Shown: piece by piece, positions 11,647 through 24,800 of the stretch
Position numbering within the stretch: position 1 is the first letter of the stretch
Layout of the letters: every line of letters begins with the position of its first letter
NCBI GenBank assembly: GCA_959347315.1
Contig: OY365819.1
Coordinates: 21,904,589 to 21,968,588, forward strand
Length of the DNA: 64,000 bases
Direction of reading: 5' to 3'
DNA from: Bimastos eiseni
Lineage: Eukaryota; Annelida; Clitellata; Crassiclitellata; Lumbricidae
The notes under the pieces: model-generated
Database searches by the model: none
The model's input: the letters and a program-made list of their open reading frames with translations, nothing else
Told to the model about the DNA's origin: nothing
Made by a program: the position numbers and the translations under genes

Positions 11647-12055
11647 GTTTAGAGGTTTGTTGGCACCACAGACTGTGACTGTTTATCCTCTTCAGCTCTG
11701 TGTCTACAGATGTATTTTTTTTATCAACATACTCTAGGAGTGATTTGAGAATTTTAATTTCTTGAAATTGTTTGTGTTTATTTCAGGAGCGTGGATCAGA
11801 TTTTCACATGTTGGTAGCCATGTTTGATATTCATAAGAAATTGACGTTTCTGTTTATGATTGGACCAAACTTACAGAATGAATTTCATCTAAAACTCTGC
11901 TGAGTTATCAGAAAGACATTCTTTATTACAGACTTTCTGTCTGACAGAATATTCTCATTTTCTCTTGGGAAGTTTATAACGTGAATTGCAAACAGCTAGC
12001 TTAAACTGTTGTCACAAGAGTTTGGTAAACTTTTGACGAATGCCATGGACTTGTT

Positions 12056-12160
12056 TAAAGACTAGGAAAATGTGTATTCAGTGGTAACTCTGAAAAATTT
12101 GAACAGACTAAAGACTAGGAAAATGTGTATTCAGTGGTAACTCTGAAAAATTTGAACAGA
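12056..12160. repeat. 53-bp tandem duplication
   Basis: Two copies, identical by eye, of a unit starting TAAAGACTAGGAAAATGTGT lie head to tail. This implies a recent duplication. Confidence 0.9.
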
Positions 12161-12594
12161 AATGTGTAATTTATCATGGAGGATGTATATTATTGCTGTT
12201 CAATGTTCTTGTGAACTCTTAGCATTGCGAGTTGATAGAGAAATCAACATTCAGTCATTTTGTCATTTTTAAGGTTTGTCTGACTCTTAAGTAATTTCTC
12301 GTTTGGATTGCTTAAAAGTCACCACAGATAGATGCATTGTATATCGTGTTATATCGTACTGTATTTAGATACTTGACATATCGTGTTTTAAGTAATTCAC
12401 TTCATTCTTACAGAGAAGTATCTGGAAGCCTCTTTTCCAGATGCTCTTTGTTGCATTATTTAGAACTTGTCGTTTTAAGGTCCTGCTAGCTGGTTCTACT
12501 CACTCCATCCATTTATAATGAACGAGTTTAAATGAATTTCTTTCATTTCTATTTTTATTGTGTAACTTCTCTCAAGCCCAGGGTTCAACCCCAG

Positions 12595-12790
12595 ACAATG
12601 GCACAGAGCGGTCAGCCGTAACGTTCAGTGTGTGCTGAACGCACTGGTTCGAGCCTCGTCCAGGGCGTCGCTGTGTAGGGACCTTGAGCAAGTCCTTCGC
12701 GCACCATTGCTCTGCAATACAACTGCAATTGTGTCGTCGAGGCGTGTGTATGGACTTCTGAGCAAAAAGATGTTGGAAGAAGGCGGTACC
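12595..12790 (+). mobile_element. tRNA-derived SINE
   Basis: A polymerase III A-box-like TGGCACAGAGCGG (12599-12611) and a B box GGTTCGAGCC (12646-12655) have tRNA-like spacing. A downstream body with GGGACCTTGAGCAAGTCC resembles the conserved central domain of animal SINEs. The 3' end is not sharply defined. A functional tRNA gene is unlikely because the acceptor stem does not close. Confidence 0.6.
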
Positions 12791-13648
12791 GAATTTCGGA
12801 AATAACAATAGAACAATGGTATTTCTAGTGCTTGAAACTTTAATGACGAGCAAGTACTAAAGGCAGGGTTGATAAAAATAGCAATTTTTCCAAAAAATAA
12901 AAAAATCGGATTTATTTTGTTTAAATTGGGTCTTTTTGATTTTAATAGGATTTTTTGATTTTAATCTAGTGCCATATATTAAGTGCTATATTTCAAGTGC
13001 CATATTCTAGGTTCTATATTTTAAGTGCTATATTTTGAATGGACATCAGAATTCCTTACAAATTATTTGGTTGGTCAAATAGTTACTACTAAAACATAAC
13101 ATACTAACATAGCCACAGGTTGCTTTACTGTAAATTAAAAGTTGTTTGAGGTACATTGAGTATCATAATTCCATGCAGAATTTCAGATATTGTAAAATGT
13201 CACTTGAGTTGAGACCAATTACGAGTTAATGGTACTACAAATGTAACAAATCTTATTTATTGATATTTATCATCTTACTAATCTATTTTCAATATCTATT
13301 TTCTTATAAATAGTCGACAGGTCTCTAGTTTTATTGAAATCTCTTCACTCGATGTTTTTATTGTCAATTGTATTGGTCTATTACTTAGCAATATAAATAA
13401 GAACACCAGTCTTTTCAATTCCAAGATGATTTAAATGAACAAGTCCAAACAATGAGAAAACTCCTTCAACATCAGCCGAGAATCGTACTAAGGTGGAGTC
13501 AGTGGACACTTGGTTTAGTAACTAACTCCACTCTGTGTGGCTTGGATCTAACTTTCACGATTTAAATCGAATTCGCCCTGACAGGCAGTCTGTTGTTAAA
13601 ATGCCATTGCACAGACCCAAGCAACCCTTCCAGCTGTCACCTTGTTTC

Positions 13649-14589
13649 CAGGCCCGCCGAGAGGGAGGGGCAGGGAGCAACTGCCCAGGGGCCCGGCGAG
13701 TTTTAGGGGCCCCGCAATCAACTTTTGAAAATATTATGATCAGCTATAAAAAAGTGTATTATTTATGCCTTTTTAAAATATAACTTAACTGAACTTAATT
13801 ACAATCAGATTAAACTTCAAGCATCTGAATATTGCCGTACTTATTTACCATTTTATCATTTTTATGTGGTATTATCACTATTATATATATTGTATAATAA
13901 TACTACGCTCATGCAATTCCGTCTTAGTACTTTCTTCTGCTGAAATAAACATCAATTTTTGAACACGAGTCACACGACTAGTACTAGAGAGGCCCACTTC
14001 CTTAAGTTCCGTTTGAAGCTTTCGTCTGCTAATATTACCTTACTTACCAATTTTTGAACACGCCCACACTGGGCCACTTCCGTTTGAAATTTCCTTCTGC
14101 TAAAAGTGCTAAACTATTATAAAGTAAACAGATATCAAATAATAATAATTTTTTGTAATGATGGAGTGTTGCGGAAGCTGAAAGAACTTTCAGCAAGCTC
14201 AAGCAAATTAAAAGTGTTCAGCAATCAGTTATGAAACAAGACAGGTTGAATGGTCTTGCAACTCTTGCAATCGAACATGATCAGGCAAAATTATTGAACT
14301 ACGATGATATTATTAACGATTTTGCTTCAGCCAAATCGAGAAAAGTTTGTTTTTGAAAACAACTGAATAAAATATACCATTAAACCATAAATTTAAAATA
14401 CATTTTTTTTCAAATAACAACTGAATAAAATCATACCTTGTTTAACTTAATTGAAGTATAAGTACAAAGTATACGATCTGTCAATTTAAAAAAAATTCTC
14501 ATAAAGCCTAAAGATAGTTTAGAGGCTCAGGCCTCGGGTGGCCCGCAACAGCCCTGCCTAGGGGCCCGACATTTCTGTCGGCGGGCCTG
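13649..14589 (+). mobile_element. hAT element, 941 bp, internally deleted
   Basis: The terminal inverted repeats begin CAGGCCCGCCGA at both ends, and a perfect 8-bp target duplication CTTGTTTC lies at 13641-13648 and 14590-14597. It keeps the C-terminal end of its transposase (14162-14356). The subterminal GC-rich blocks contrast with the AT-rich interior. It cannot be autonomous. Confidence 0.93.
14162..14356 (+). pseudogene. hAT transposase C-terminal fragment
   Basis: An open stretch codes SVAEAERTFSKLKQIKSVQQ, then MKQDRLNGLATLAIEHD, then LLNYDDIINDFASAKSRKV, ending in TGA at 14354-14356. This matches the hAT C-terminal dimerisation region of the ZMYM-like/DUF4371 transposase group. A TGA at 14159-14161 closes it upstream, so only about 64 residues remain, with no catalytic core. 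Confidence 0.85.
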
Positions 14590-15764
14590 CTTGTTTCCAA
14601 AGTCTTCTTCCTTTCCAAACTCCTAAATAGATGCATATCCTCCAAGCTGGTCGATTGCCTTGACAATAGCTCTTTGATCCAGCTTCATGAAGTAGATTGT
14701 TATGCACTCTGTTACTAGCTGACGTCTTTAGTGTAGTTGATCAAGGTAGTGTTACTCTCATGGCCTTTAACATCGTGGTTCCTATTGTAGCATTTGTCTA
14801 AGTGATTTGGTATTGCTGACAATCTTTCTCTGGTTCTGTTACCGCTCTGTCAAAGGTCGACTCAGCCTTTCATTCGCTAGGTGGCGTTGAAAAATCAGTA
14901 GATGGCGCCTTGCATGCACCCTCTAATGGGAGGGAAATCAAGCAGGGTGCACAGTGCCTGCTAGGATAGGGATGTGGATACACCCACCCCCAATTGTTAT
15001 ATTTAAACATTAAAACACTAATGATAGCATGTAAAGCTCTTACCAAAATTGGGTATTTTGGGTCTACCTGTGCCGAGGGCAGATTGGCCCATTAACCGTA
15101 AGATTTTCATCACCAAATCACATATAACATAATGATAATAAATAGTCTGGTATGTGATGCTAAAATATGAAAATGCAGAGTGTGGAGTAGTTGAGACCAG
15201 GTAGCAAACGCCTTTGTGTTTACTGTTTCTATACCAAAATTAATTACAAACTTACATATCAATACTAGAATATTAAATTTTTTTACAGATTATATTCATT
15301 ATAATGTGATTGCATCATATATTGTAATTGCCATTTCATAGTAAATATTAGTATATATTATAACAGTTCCTATAATATTATAATGTCAACAACGGCTAAA
15401 ATTTGAATAAGCTTACTATTATTAGTTTGTTCTATTTCTATGGGAGGTAATTCTTCAGAGTTGTCTATAAATTTGACATTCGTTGCCATACAGTTTCTTT
15501 CGACTCATGTTGTGTATCTTAATCATCTGTTAATACTGTGACTGCGGTGTGTCCATTTGAATTAATAACACATATAAATATATAATCAAAAAGCGACCGA
15601 TCTCCGTAGCCAGTACTGGATCAAGTAATTAAGTAGACTGCTAGATGGCGTTAGCAATCATTGCCCTACAGTCATGTCTTGTTGTTGAATCATTTTCTGA
15701 TATGTCGTCTGCGCTGGATGTTATCAAAAGAGGGCACAATATAATGAAATTTTCATTTTAAACC

Positions 15765-15851
15765 ATGTCGTCTATTCATATTCCGCGCGTGCTATCTACT
15801 CGTGGTAAAACATCGGTAGAGTTGGACAGGGAGAACTTTGAGAGGTCCCAG
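15765..15851 (+). CDS. HIP1: HIP1 exon 1
   Basis: The ATG at 15765 opens [20 protein letters not shown] and the exon ends in RENFERSQ before donor GTATTT. The VLSxRG and E(S/N)FER(T/S)Q words match the human HIP1 N terminus, which supports this start. Confidence 0.9.
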
Positions 15852-18800
15852 GTATTTATTGAATTGGAATTGTTTAACGTGTTGGTGTTCGTGGGGTGCG
15901 GCCCGCTTATTGCCAAACCAGGCCATACTGTAACCGTTGTTTTCTTTTAGCACGTTGGCATTTATGTAGATAAATGATAAAGCAATTCTATACAACTATG
16001 TAGGCGTCTGTTAGAAACCCTCAACAGTGTTCGTATTTGTCATTAACTGATGTGAGTTCGAGAAGAACTGAGTTGGAAAGTCGCAAGAAGATCGTACAGC
16101 TGGTAGGGACCGATGGGCGATGTATATCAGTTGGCACTGCATCCTTATTGTATTAGGTATTTTATAAAGCGCCTCTAGTAGAGTGAACCGTAGAAGCGCT
16201 GCCCGCGAGAAAAGTAGTTAGGTTTAGAGAAAAGAGGATGACAGACTGCCAGATAGAATTTTGGAACAAGTAGAAGGTGCATACCACAGAGAGGGACCAA
16301 TTCAAGCAAAGGATCGAGACTGAGCTATAGCTGTTCTACTTCGAGGAACCAAGAGGGCAAGTCTGTTGAACAAGTGAAATGGATGGAGGGAGGAAGTTAA
16401 ATGAGGCCGAAGTATTACGTCAATCAGGTATCTCTGAGCAAGTCCCGCTAAGCCTAGAAGATTGGATTGAGAATTTAAAATTGTATGCTCGCATGAAGAG
16501 GAGTCAATAAAGTTCATCAAACATAAAGGTAGAGGTGCGAGAGAATCGAGGAAAGTGAGCCATCAGTCTAGCAGCTGTTCATAATTATTGCTGACGGAAG
16601 AGGAGAGAGGCAAACCGTTGAAGACCAATGAGAAGGGAATTGCAGTAGTCAATTTGAGAACATATAAAAACGTGAACTAAAGTAGTGAAGATGGAGGAGG
16701 AGACAGAACGATGAATGACCCAGAGGCGCCTTACATGAAAATAGGAGGACAATGTGAGATGTGTCCATCAAAAGTAAGTGAACTATCAAGGGTAACACCC
16801 AGATCACAAACACTTGACGTGAAAGAGAAGAATGGGAACTACTCAGAGAGGAGTACGAAATCAAGCTTGTAACATTGCTGAGGAGTACTAAACCAGATAA
16901 ATTGAGTTTTAGAAGCATTAACCCCTTTAGCGGCAAACCTGATTATATTCATCCTTAATAACCAACCATTAGACGGCAAACCCAAATATAATCGTCCAAT
17001 TGATTATACATACATACAGACATAAATACATATGTATGTAGATACATGCATACATATATACATGCATATACACATGCGTATACATAAGTATACATACATA
17101 CCAATACATACATACATATACACATACATACATGCATACATATACATACATATGCATACATATATACAAATACATATATATACATACATGTATATACATA
17201 TATATAGACATATATATATATATATAGGCCTACATAAATTATATATTTATAAACTTCATATATACATAAACTTCATATATATATACATACATATATATAT
17301 ATATATGTGTACTTATATATATACACATGTACATGTATATATACATATTTACATACATATGTACATACATAAATACATATCTACATACATATCTACGTAT
17401 ATATGTGTACATATACATACATACATACATATGCATGAATGTATATACATATATGTGACTTGTCAGCATGAAACCAGTCATTTGTATAAAAAATATTTTT
17501 TCCTGTTTTTTCACCATCTTGGAGCGGCTAGATTTACCTTTCCAAAACCGTTTTCAGCTAGTTTATGCCTTGCATACAGCCAAAGTTATAGAATTTCCAA
17601 TGTGACCGTTTACATAAAGTGCTATTCGAGAAAACTGCGTGCAAAGTGTAGCCATATTATTTTTATAATCTCCTTAGCAACGGCTATTGTTTTTGAACCG
17701 ATTTTACTGAAATTTGGCACCATAGCAGCTGCAGGTATTGCAAATGCACTATCGAAATGTGGTGTAGATATCTCAAGTAGGAACAAAGCTATTAAAGTTA
17801 TTCCAGTTCACCAACGAGAAATCATTGAAACTAAATGTCAATTTTATTACAAAAGTCTCAAATTTCGAGAGAGGTTAAGCAGCTATTACCTGCTAAGGAA
17901 TTAATTATTGCAATACAGTAAAGGATAAAATTAACATCCAAATAATAAAAACACAAAAATAAAATGACGGTTTTTCCAGTCACACTATGTATTCAGCGTC
18001 AACTGGCAAAGTCACGGGTCTTCCACCACCACGACCTAGAGTTTTACATGTTCCAGCAGTAGGTGATTGTGAATCACCATTGGATTACGAGCTTCCTCTT
18101 TGTTTTGGCTCCTCTGTGAATACAAGGTCCAACCCTTCAGTCTACCCTCTGAACTAGCTTCATTTTAACGATGCTGTGTGATAAAATAGATCATTGTCGT
18201 CGCCCTCCTCGTTTATCCAGGCTTGAGACTGGCACTGCCAGAGTAATAGTAGTGGTAGGGTCAAAAATAATTTGCTGCGTCTTTGTTCAGTATTCTTTAT
18301 CGACTCTGTTTTTGTCCATGGCGGCTTCTTCCTCTATACATGTGATCTGGCTGCTGAGTTTTGATTCCCTTTGACCTGTGCTGGATACATGTACTATCTA
18401 GAAGGTAGACACCGTATGACCATCTTACAAACGTGGTGCAGTTGATTCATACTATGAAAGAAGTGGAGATCAATTTCAAGGAAAATCTGTGACATGAATC
18501 AGGTGTATGCACATGTTTTAATCCTTGGATTCAAGTAATGAGTGTATGTTGATATATACTAAGATAAGTACTTAGTAAGTATGTTTGTTTATGTATGTAT
18601 GTTTGTTTATGTATGTATGTTTGTTTATGTATGTTTGTTTATATATGTATGTTTGTTTATGTATGTATGTTTGTTTATGTATGTTTGTTTATGTATGTAT
18701 GTTTGTTTATGTATGTATGTTTGTTTATGTTTGTTTGTTTATGTATGTATGTTTGTTTATGTATGTTTGTTTATGTATGTATGTTTGTTTATGTATGTAT

Positions 18801-21800
18801 GTTTGTTTACGTATGTATGTTTGTTTAGGTATGTATGTTTGTGCACACTGTGTATTTATGTAGTTTTTGTGAAGTGATTTCAAGAACCTGACAGGGCATA
18901 TATGTTTGTCTCTGCTTAAACTCCAACTTGTGATATTCATTGTTGTAGGTGAATGTAACGTAAATGTGTATGCATTAGAATAAGGATTGTGACTTATGGA
19001 CAACCCAATCAATAGCCTCTGCAAAGGATACAAGTCATCAGCTGGGTTGTGTGCATTTTCAGGTTCTGCAGGACTCATAGAGATACACAGCGTACATCAC
19101 TGACTTGGGAAAGCTGTCTAACTAAAGCTATCTTACTAAAGAAAGCTATCTAACTAAATTTGCTGCGTCTTTGTTCAGTATTCTTTATCGACTCTGTTTT
19201 TGTCCATGGCGGCTTCTTTCTTTATGTGTAGCAACGGGCAATCAAATTCTTCCATGGATCTACAACAATAAGACCTATCTTATAGTATACAGTCTCAAAT
19301 ACTAACAGACATTTAAGAGGAATAATTTGCACAGGAATTAAATATCACAATATTAAATTTTAGATCTAAATTATAGATAAATAGAGAAGAGCATCTCCTT
19401 AAACTAATCTGAGACGCAGTAATTGGTGTGAAGTGTCTGTGACTTCATATCTTAGCCTCAGCATATGAGAGCGAGTGGCAATTCTCTCCCTGACCATATT
19501 AACCTTCCACCGACAGTGTACAGTGTACAATTAACTGATCACAGCTGAGTTGGTAAAATGGCACAGGTGGAGCAGAAATCTCGATGCAAATATCTTCACT
19601 AGAGAAGATTTGAATCTCTAATCTCTCTCTTAACATCCCAGCACGCATCCCACAACACAATCGAGGCACCCACACATAAACAATATTTTTAAAATGAATT
19701 AGCAGCTTAGTCCGGCAGGAGAACTCTTTATATTTTGGACAAAATGTGTAACTCTATTCAGCCAGTCATCATTATGTTAAGTGCAAATTGTAATCTCAAA
19801 TGTAAACAAAGGCCCAGGTGCTCCTCATACCAGAACACCATCGGAGCATTTCAGATATCTCAAAAATAATTTTTTGCTTTTCTCAGGAAAATCAAAGAAA
19901 CATATGCAGTTCAAGTCAAACCTTTATCATGATCCTCGATAATGGAACTACGGTAGATCAACGTGTTGTTGTTTTGGCTAGCACCACACAAATCGGTCAT
20001 TTTGTTTGCTTGTCATGATGATCCAGCGACTCATTTGCCGTATTGTTCCACGCACGCACGTGACCATATCCTCTGGAGCACACTGGCTACTGCCATTATT
20101 CAGCTTACTTTGACATCTACAATAAACAGTATATATAAAATTATTTTGTTCTATCTATGAAATTCATTTCTGTATTATTTTTATCAAAGGCATTCAACAA
20201 AAATATAAAGCCAATAATAGAAGCCCTGCATTCAAAACAAACAGCAATTTATAAGATTTATTAACCGGTAGACTGAAATTATGATATCGAGAAGAATCCT
20301 GATAAAAAATAAATTGAAATTACAATGCAACAGTTATTTCATCTCATAAAGCAAATCAATAGTTAATAAACTTAACATAGCACAATAAGGTGAACAATAG
20401 ATGAGGCAGTGCAAGAGACAAATTTACACAACTTTAACAGTTATGCCTGAATATTTAAAAAGTCAACTGAGGCAGTTACTGCATTAATGCTTTAAACCAA
20501 CAATTATGCTGGAAGACTTATAAACACGAGCTCAGTGAGAAGCAGGTTTAAGCCTAATAGCAATTGCCTGAATACTTTAAAAGACGTCTCAATTAGAGCA
20601 GCGTTTAAACTTAACAATTATGCCTATAGACAAGGATCCTGTGAACACTAAAGCATTAAAAAATAATCGAGACCTCCCTGAACACAGCGGCATTCTACTA
20701 GTCAACCGTATTGGCATTCATTACGATCTCGCTAGATGTTTTACCATTGTGGTCATCTGAATTGTCCTTGATGGCTCTTAACATAACCACTATCATTGCG
20801 TTCGTGGTTAAACATAATCATGCAACAATTCGTGCACATTTAGCATTTATCAAATTCGCAAAAATATCCTCCATTCCCAGAATCAATAATGTATGAATCA
20901 ACACATTAGAATGCATTTTGTATGATTGCGCTGTATATATAAAGAGACTGGGTCACGCTACTGCGCATGCACGAAGCTATCCTCAAAACTATCGGCCAAC
21001 CGCAGTGCAAGATTATGTCACGTGATTAAATCATGTGCCCGGTTGCTAAGCTTGTAACGGTTATATTTTACGATAGGTGTCCTCGTTCTGGTCAATCTGT
21101 AGGCATAATAAATATTTGAAGGTCATAAGTTATTAATACAGTGGAAACAGGAGATATTCTACTTCAAAACGAGACCAGGCGTCCGGGAAATCTCGGCCCA
21201 TAACCTAATTAAATATGACAACAAAGATAGCGAAATCTGAATCTAAATTATGATTTTCCATCTTACAACATTTTAGGGCTTTTGGTAAAATGCTTTTTTG
21301 AAACATTTATGAAAGTCTAAACAAAAGTTTTATATATTATTTGTATTAAATATATATTTTGTAATTGCTTCCGCATTAATATCAATTACGAACGGTTTGA
21401 GGTTTCCCTTCATTTTTGGTCATTTTAAGCCTGATTGCATCCAGCGACAAGCGACTGCTTTGGTAAAAATATTCCACATATATACATATATATGCATATA
21501 TGTATATATATAAATTACATGTGTATGCATATATATACATATCTATACACATATACATACATATATATACATATATACATGAATTTTTATATTTATATAT
21601 ACATATATACATACATAGATACAATGCAATACATACATACATAGATATGCAGATATAAAATTTGCTTGCCGTATGAGGGTAGGTTTTAAAAATTTTACTG
21701 GATGCTAAAGGGGTTAAGAGAGAGGTGACATCCAGGAGTCAAGAAGGTTAGAGAGAGATTAAATACTCTCAACTAGTAGCAACTGAGATGATGGGGAAAC

Positions 21801-24800
21801 CATGAACAGTAGGTTAGGGTCAGGGTGTATCAGTCATTGGTGTAGTTTATAGATATATAGGGTTAGATTTAGGGTTAGTGTATTTTATAGATATAAGTTT
21901 GTGGTTAGGGTGGTTTATTGAGGGTCAGGCAGGGTCATTGCTAGTATTGTTTATAGATTTTGTCGAGAACCTTTGACCACAGAAGTTATTTCATGGTGGG
22001 CAGAAGTAATTCTGAAGCTGAACTTTATGGACATATTGGTGAACTTTTACTCCATGAGCTTTATGTCGATTGTGTGTTAGATGTAAAAAGTGGCCAAGGA
22101 CTGAACCATATGGGTGTCGTATGGGTTTGGTAGTCAGTCTGTTGTCTGATGGGGTCTGCCCATCGAGAACAGAGTATTATCATTGCAATGGCTGATTGAC
22201 CAGTCTGGTCTAGGAATTACAAAGTCAATTCAGCAAGATGTTTGGTTCAATGTGTTAATACATGGCATCAAGAGTCAGCCACAGCATGATTTGTCCTGAT
22301 TTCATGGCATCAAGGGTGTCAGAGATAAGTCAAATCATATCCATCTTTGTGATGGTAGTCCAGGCATTAAGTTATACTATTCCAGTTAGTGTCTGCGGAG
22401 CCATCACTTTCTTTTGAGTCTCTGATATAGGAGAGTGGATGTAACCATCAGATGTTGAGACCTTTAGAGATAGCGATAAAATGCATCTCTTTTAGACATG
22501 CTGAAAAATTGTCCTTCAGCAGCCACTGTGCTGCATAGCTGCGGCAGGAATGGAAACTGCTCGTTGACAACTGGAAGAAGGCTGAGTTGTGTCAAACAAA
22601 GAGTTGACGTTTTTGTCGCTTTAGCATTATTGTTACTGTTATTATGTTTCTTATTTATTAATATTACTGTTTACATTGTTTCACTCTTTATTTATATATT
22701 GTCTGGTACTGTTATGATCCGGTTGCAAGGATTAGTAGACAGAGGTTGCATGCGATAGGTTCATCCTTTTGATGGTACATCATATTGAAGTAGAGGCATC
22801 TGGAAGGGCATTTGGGAATGATGAGTTGAGACTAGGAAAAGTTCTGCTTCAGTGCACATAATATGCTTTTCAATTGAGTCTCTTTGGTATCTTTAGACAG
22901 CCAGTATTCAGAAGGCGATCAACCATCAGGAATGTGCTGTCAAGGAAAAACATGCCAGAAGTATCCTTTACACAAATCAGTTTTGTTTTGATGTGAATGA
23001 CTATACTTGACTTACATTTGCAACAGCAGAGTTTGGATTTAGGTTTAGAATTTTCAGTGAAAGGGAAGGTTCTTGTACTTCTCAGTTGTCATTGAATTTG
23101 CTGCATTTAATTCAAAATCATAATTTTTTAACTGTTGGAGGAATTTGAGGAAGCACTTGCTAATTGAATTGTTTGGCTTAGAAAGGAGATCCTTATGTGT
23201 CGTCACTTATCACATTACTTTAAACTGCCCTTCTGGTCTGAAAGGCATCCATTGAGCAGGGATGACTCATGGTTGAAGCACACATGCACGTGGCATGCAA
23301 ACACATACATGGACACATTAACGCTCACAGGCACAACTTTATGCTATATCACAATAGATTTGAAAAGAATGATAAAAGGTTGCATGAGATATTTGAACCA
23401 AATGATTTGCCTGTTGTGCAACTGGTTAACCTGTGAACTATATTAAGCTATGATGAGCTGTAAATGCAACTCCATCCCAAAATGTCTTGAAAGGTCTTCT
23501 TGGCTATATAGCTTATAGCTGTCCATCTGTGAATTGAGGAGAAGCAACATCTGCATCATCTGTCTTTATGTCCAACACCTGTGTTTCTACTTCCGGAGTG
23601 GGAGGAGGGGCTGGTCACTTGTTGACCCTGACAGCTGGGCCTAACCACCCTGTGTCCTATGAAGGGGAGCTTTCTACTGATGTCATTTGGAATTTCTTTT
23701 AACTGTCTAAATGCAGTTGTGACTTTGGTTAACACAGCATTTACTATATAAGGAAACTTCCAACAGAATGCCTAAGTAATACTGATATCATCAAGGCATT
23801 TTGTTGGAAGTCTGTCCTTCCGAGAGGAGGAGCTTGTGTGTTCAGGTTAGCTCCAGTTAATTGGAGATATTACTAAGAGAGCATTTAAGGTCATAGGTCA
23901 GGTCTACTTCTTATAAACAGTGTGAGACATTATGCGATTGTTCAGATATGTGCAGATCATGTATACCTGTGGTATCTGGTATATAATTTGAAAACCAAAT
24001 AGGTTGCAATGGGGAGGAAGACAGAAAGGAAGAGACAGGGAGGAAGGAAGGGACATTAGGAAGGGGAGGAATTAGGGGATGGATGGAGGGAGATTTGGAA
24101 GAAGGAATAGAGAGAAACAGGTAGGACTGGTGAATACAGGGCCCAATGGAGGAATAGGAGAGTGTTCATAGGAGGGCATAGAGAGAGGTAGGGAGACGGA
24201 GGCACAGGTAGGGAAGCATGTAGGAAGAGAAATTGAGGCTTGGATGGAGATAAGGACCAAGGGAGGAAATACAGAGGGTTGAGGGAAGGATGTAGTGGCA
24301 GCAGGAAGGTAGGGTAAATGTGGCTGAGGTGAGAGAATGGGGTAGGCAGGCAGAGACAGCAATAGGGTAGGATGGAAGCCGGAAACAGAACCATTAACCA
24401 GCAACAAAGGATTCTGCATAGCAGAAACATTTCCTCTGTCTAGAACAGTTGTGTAACTGGATCATGTGGCTGTGTGTAACCTCATTCACCAGTCACTCTG
24501 ATGGTATTGGGCTACGGGCAGTTTTGAAAGGTCCTGCTATTTGTTTTTAAATTTAACCAAGTCTTTGCCCTCTCCACGGACTATGTGTTTTCAACAAGTG
24601 GCAGTAACAGATTAAAGATCAATGTTCTATTTGGATGGGCTCTAAACATGAAGAAATCAGTGACATGAAGAAATCAGTGACATGAAGAAATCTGTGATGG
24701 TCCATATGGGTTAATTATAATCTCTTGTTGGCACAGAAGATAGTTTGTCAAGAGAGATTTATTTCAAGTTAGTTGGTACACACATAGCTAGCTATCTGTC

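Larger units (their letters stand above)
10374..15764. other. Intergenic region between SRFBP1 and HIP1
   Basis: No gene is recognised in these 5.4 kb. It holds a long-TIR MITE, a 364-bp hAT element, a 53-bp tandem duplication, a tRNA-SINE and a 941-bp hAT element, each listed separately. Near 14855-14880 the words AGGTCGACTCAGCCTTTCAT recall the 3' part of tRNA-SINEs in other invertebrates. The rest is AT-rich with no visible signal; the HIP1 promoter should lie in its last part. Confidence 0.6.
18269..19218. repeat. 62-bp direct repeats flanking an inserted segment
   Basis: Positions 18269-18330 and 19157-19218 match exactly by eye; each starts AATTTGCTGCGTCTTTGTTC and ends CATGGCGGCTTCTT. 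They bracket the HIP1-derived copy 18336-19117 and a 39-nt filler of short CTAACTAAA/AAGCTATC motifs (19118-19156). The arrangement looks like insertion with duplication of the target, or templated repair. Confidence 0.9.
16922..21713. mobile_element. TTAA-flanked composite element (piggyBac-like ends), 4.8 kb
   Basis: The flanks are TTAA at 16918-16921 and 21714-21717. The left end reads CCCCTTTAGCGGCAAACC and the right end, inward, reads CCCCTTTAGCATCC. A direct repeat CGGCAAACC... recurs 43 bp apart at 16931 and 16974. The core has ATACATA microsatellite arrays on both sides (16990-17460 and 21475-21655) and no recognisable transposase. It carries an 888-bp insertion with a copy of HIP1 sequence. 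TTAA target sites are known for piggyBac; assigning the superfamily from ends alone is inference. Confidence 0.7.

Noticed and set aside
12646..12655. Possible functional tRNA gene
   Set aside because: A and B boxes are present but the sequence does not fold into a full cloverleaf, and a SINE-type body follows.
17032..17904. 290-residue plus-strand open frame within the large TTAA element
   Set aside because: The first half is translated microsatellite. The second half (for example [20 protein letters not shown]) has no homology I recognise and no transposase motifs. I do not call it a gene, though it could be a decayed fragment.
24056..24430. Proline/serine-rich minus-strand open frames
   Set aside because: They arise from a purine-rich tract with skewed composition and have no supporting features.
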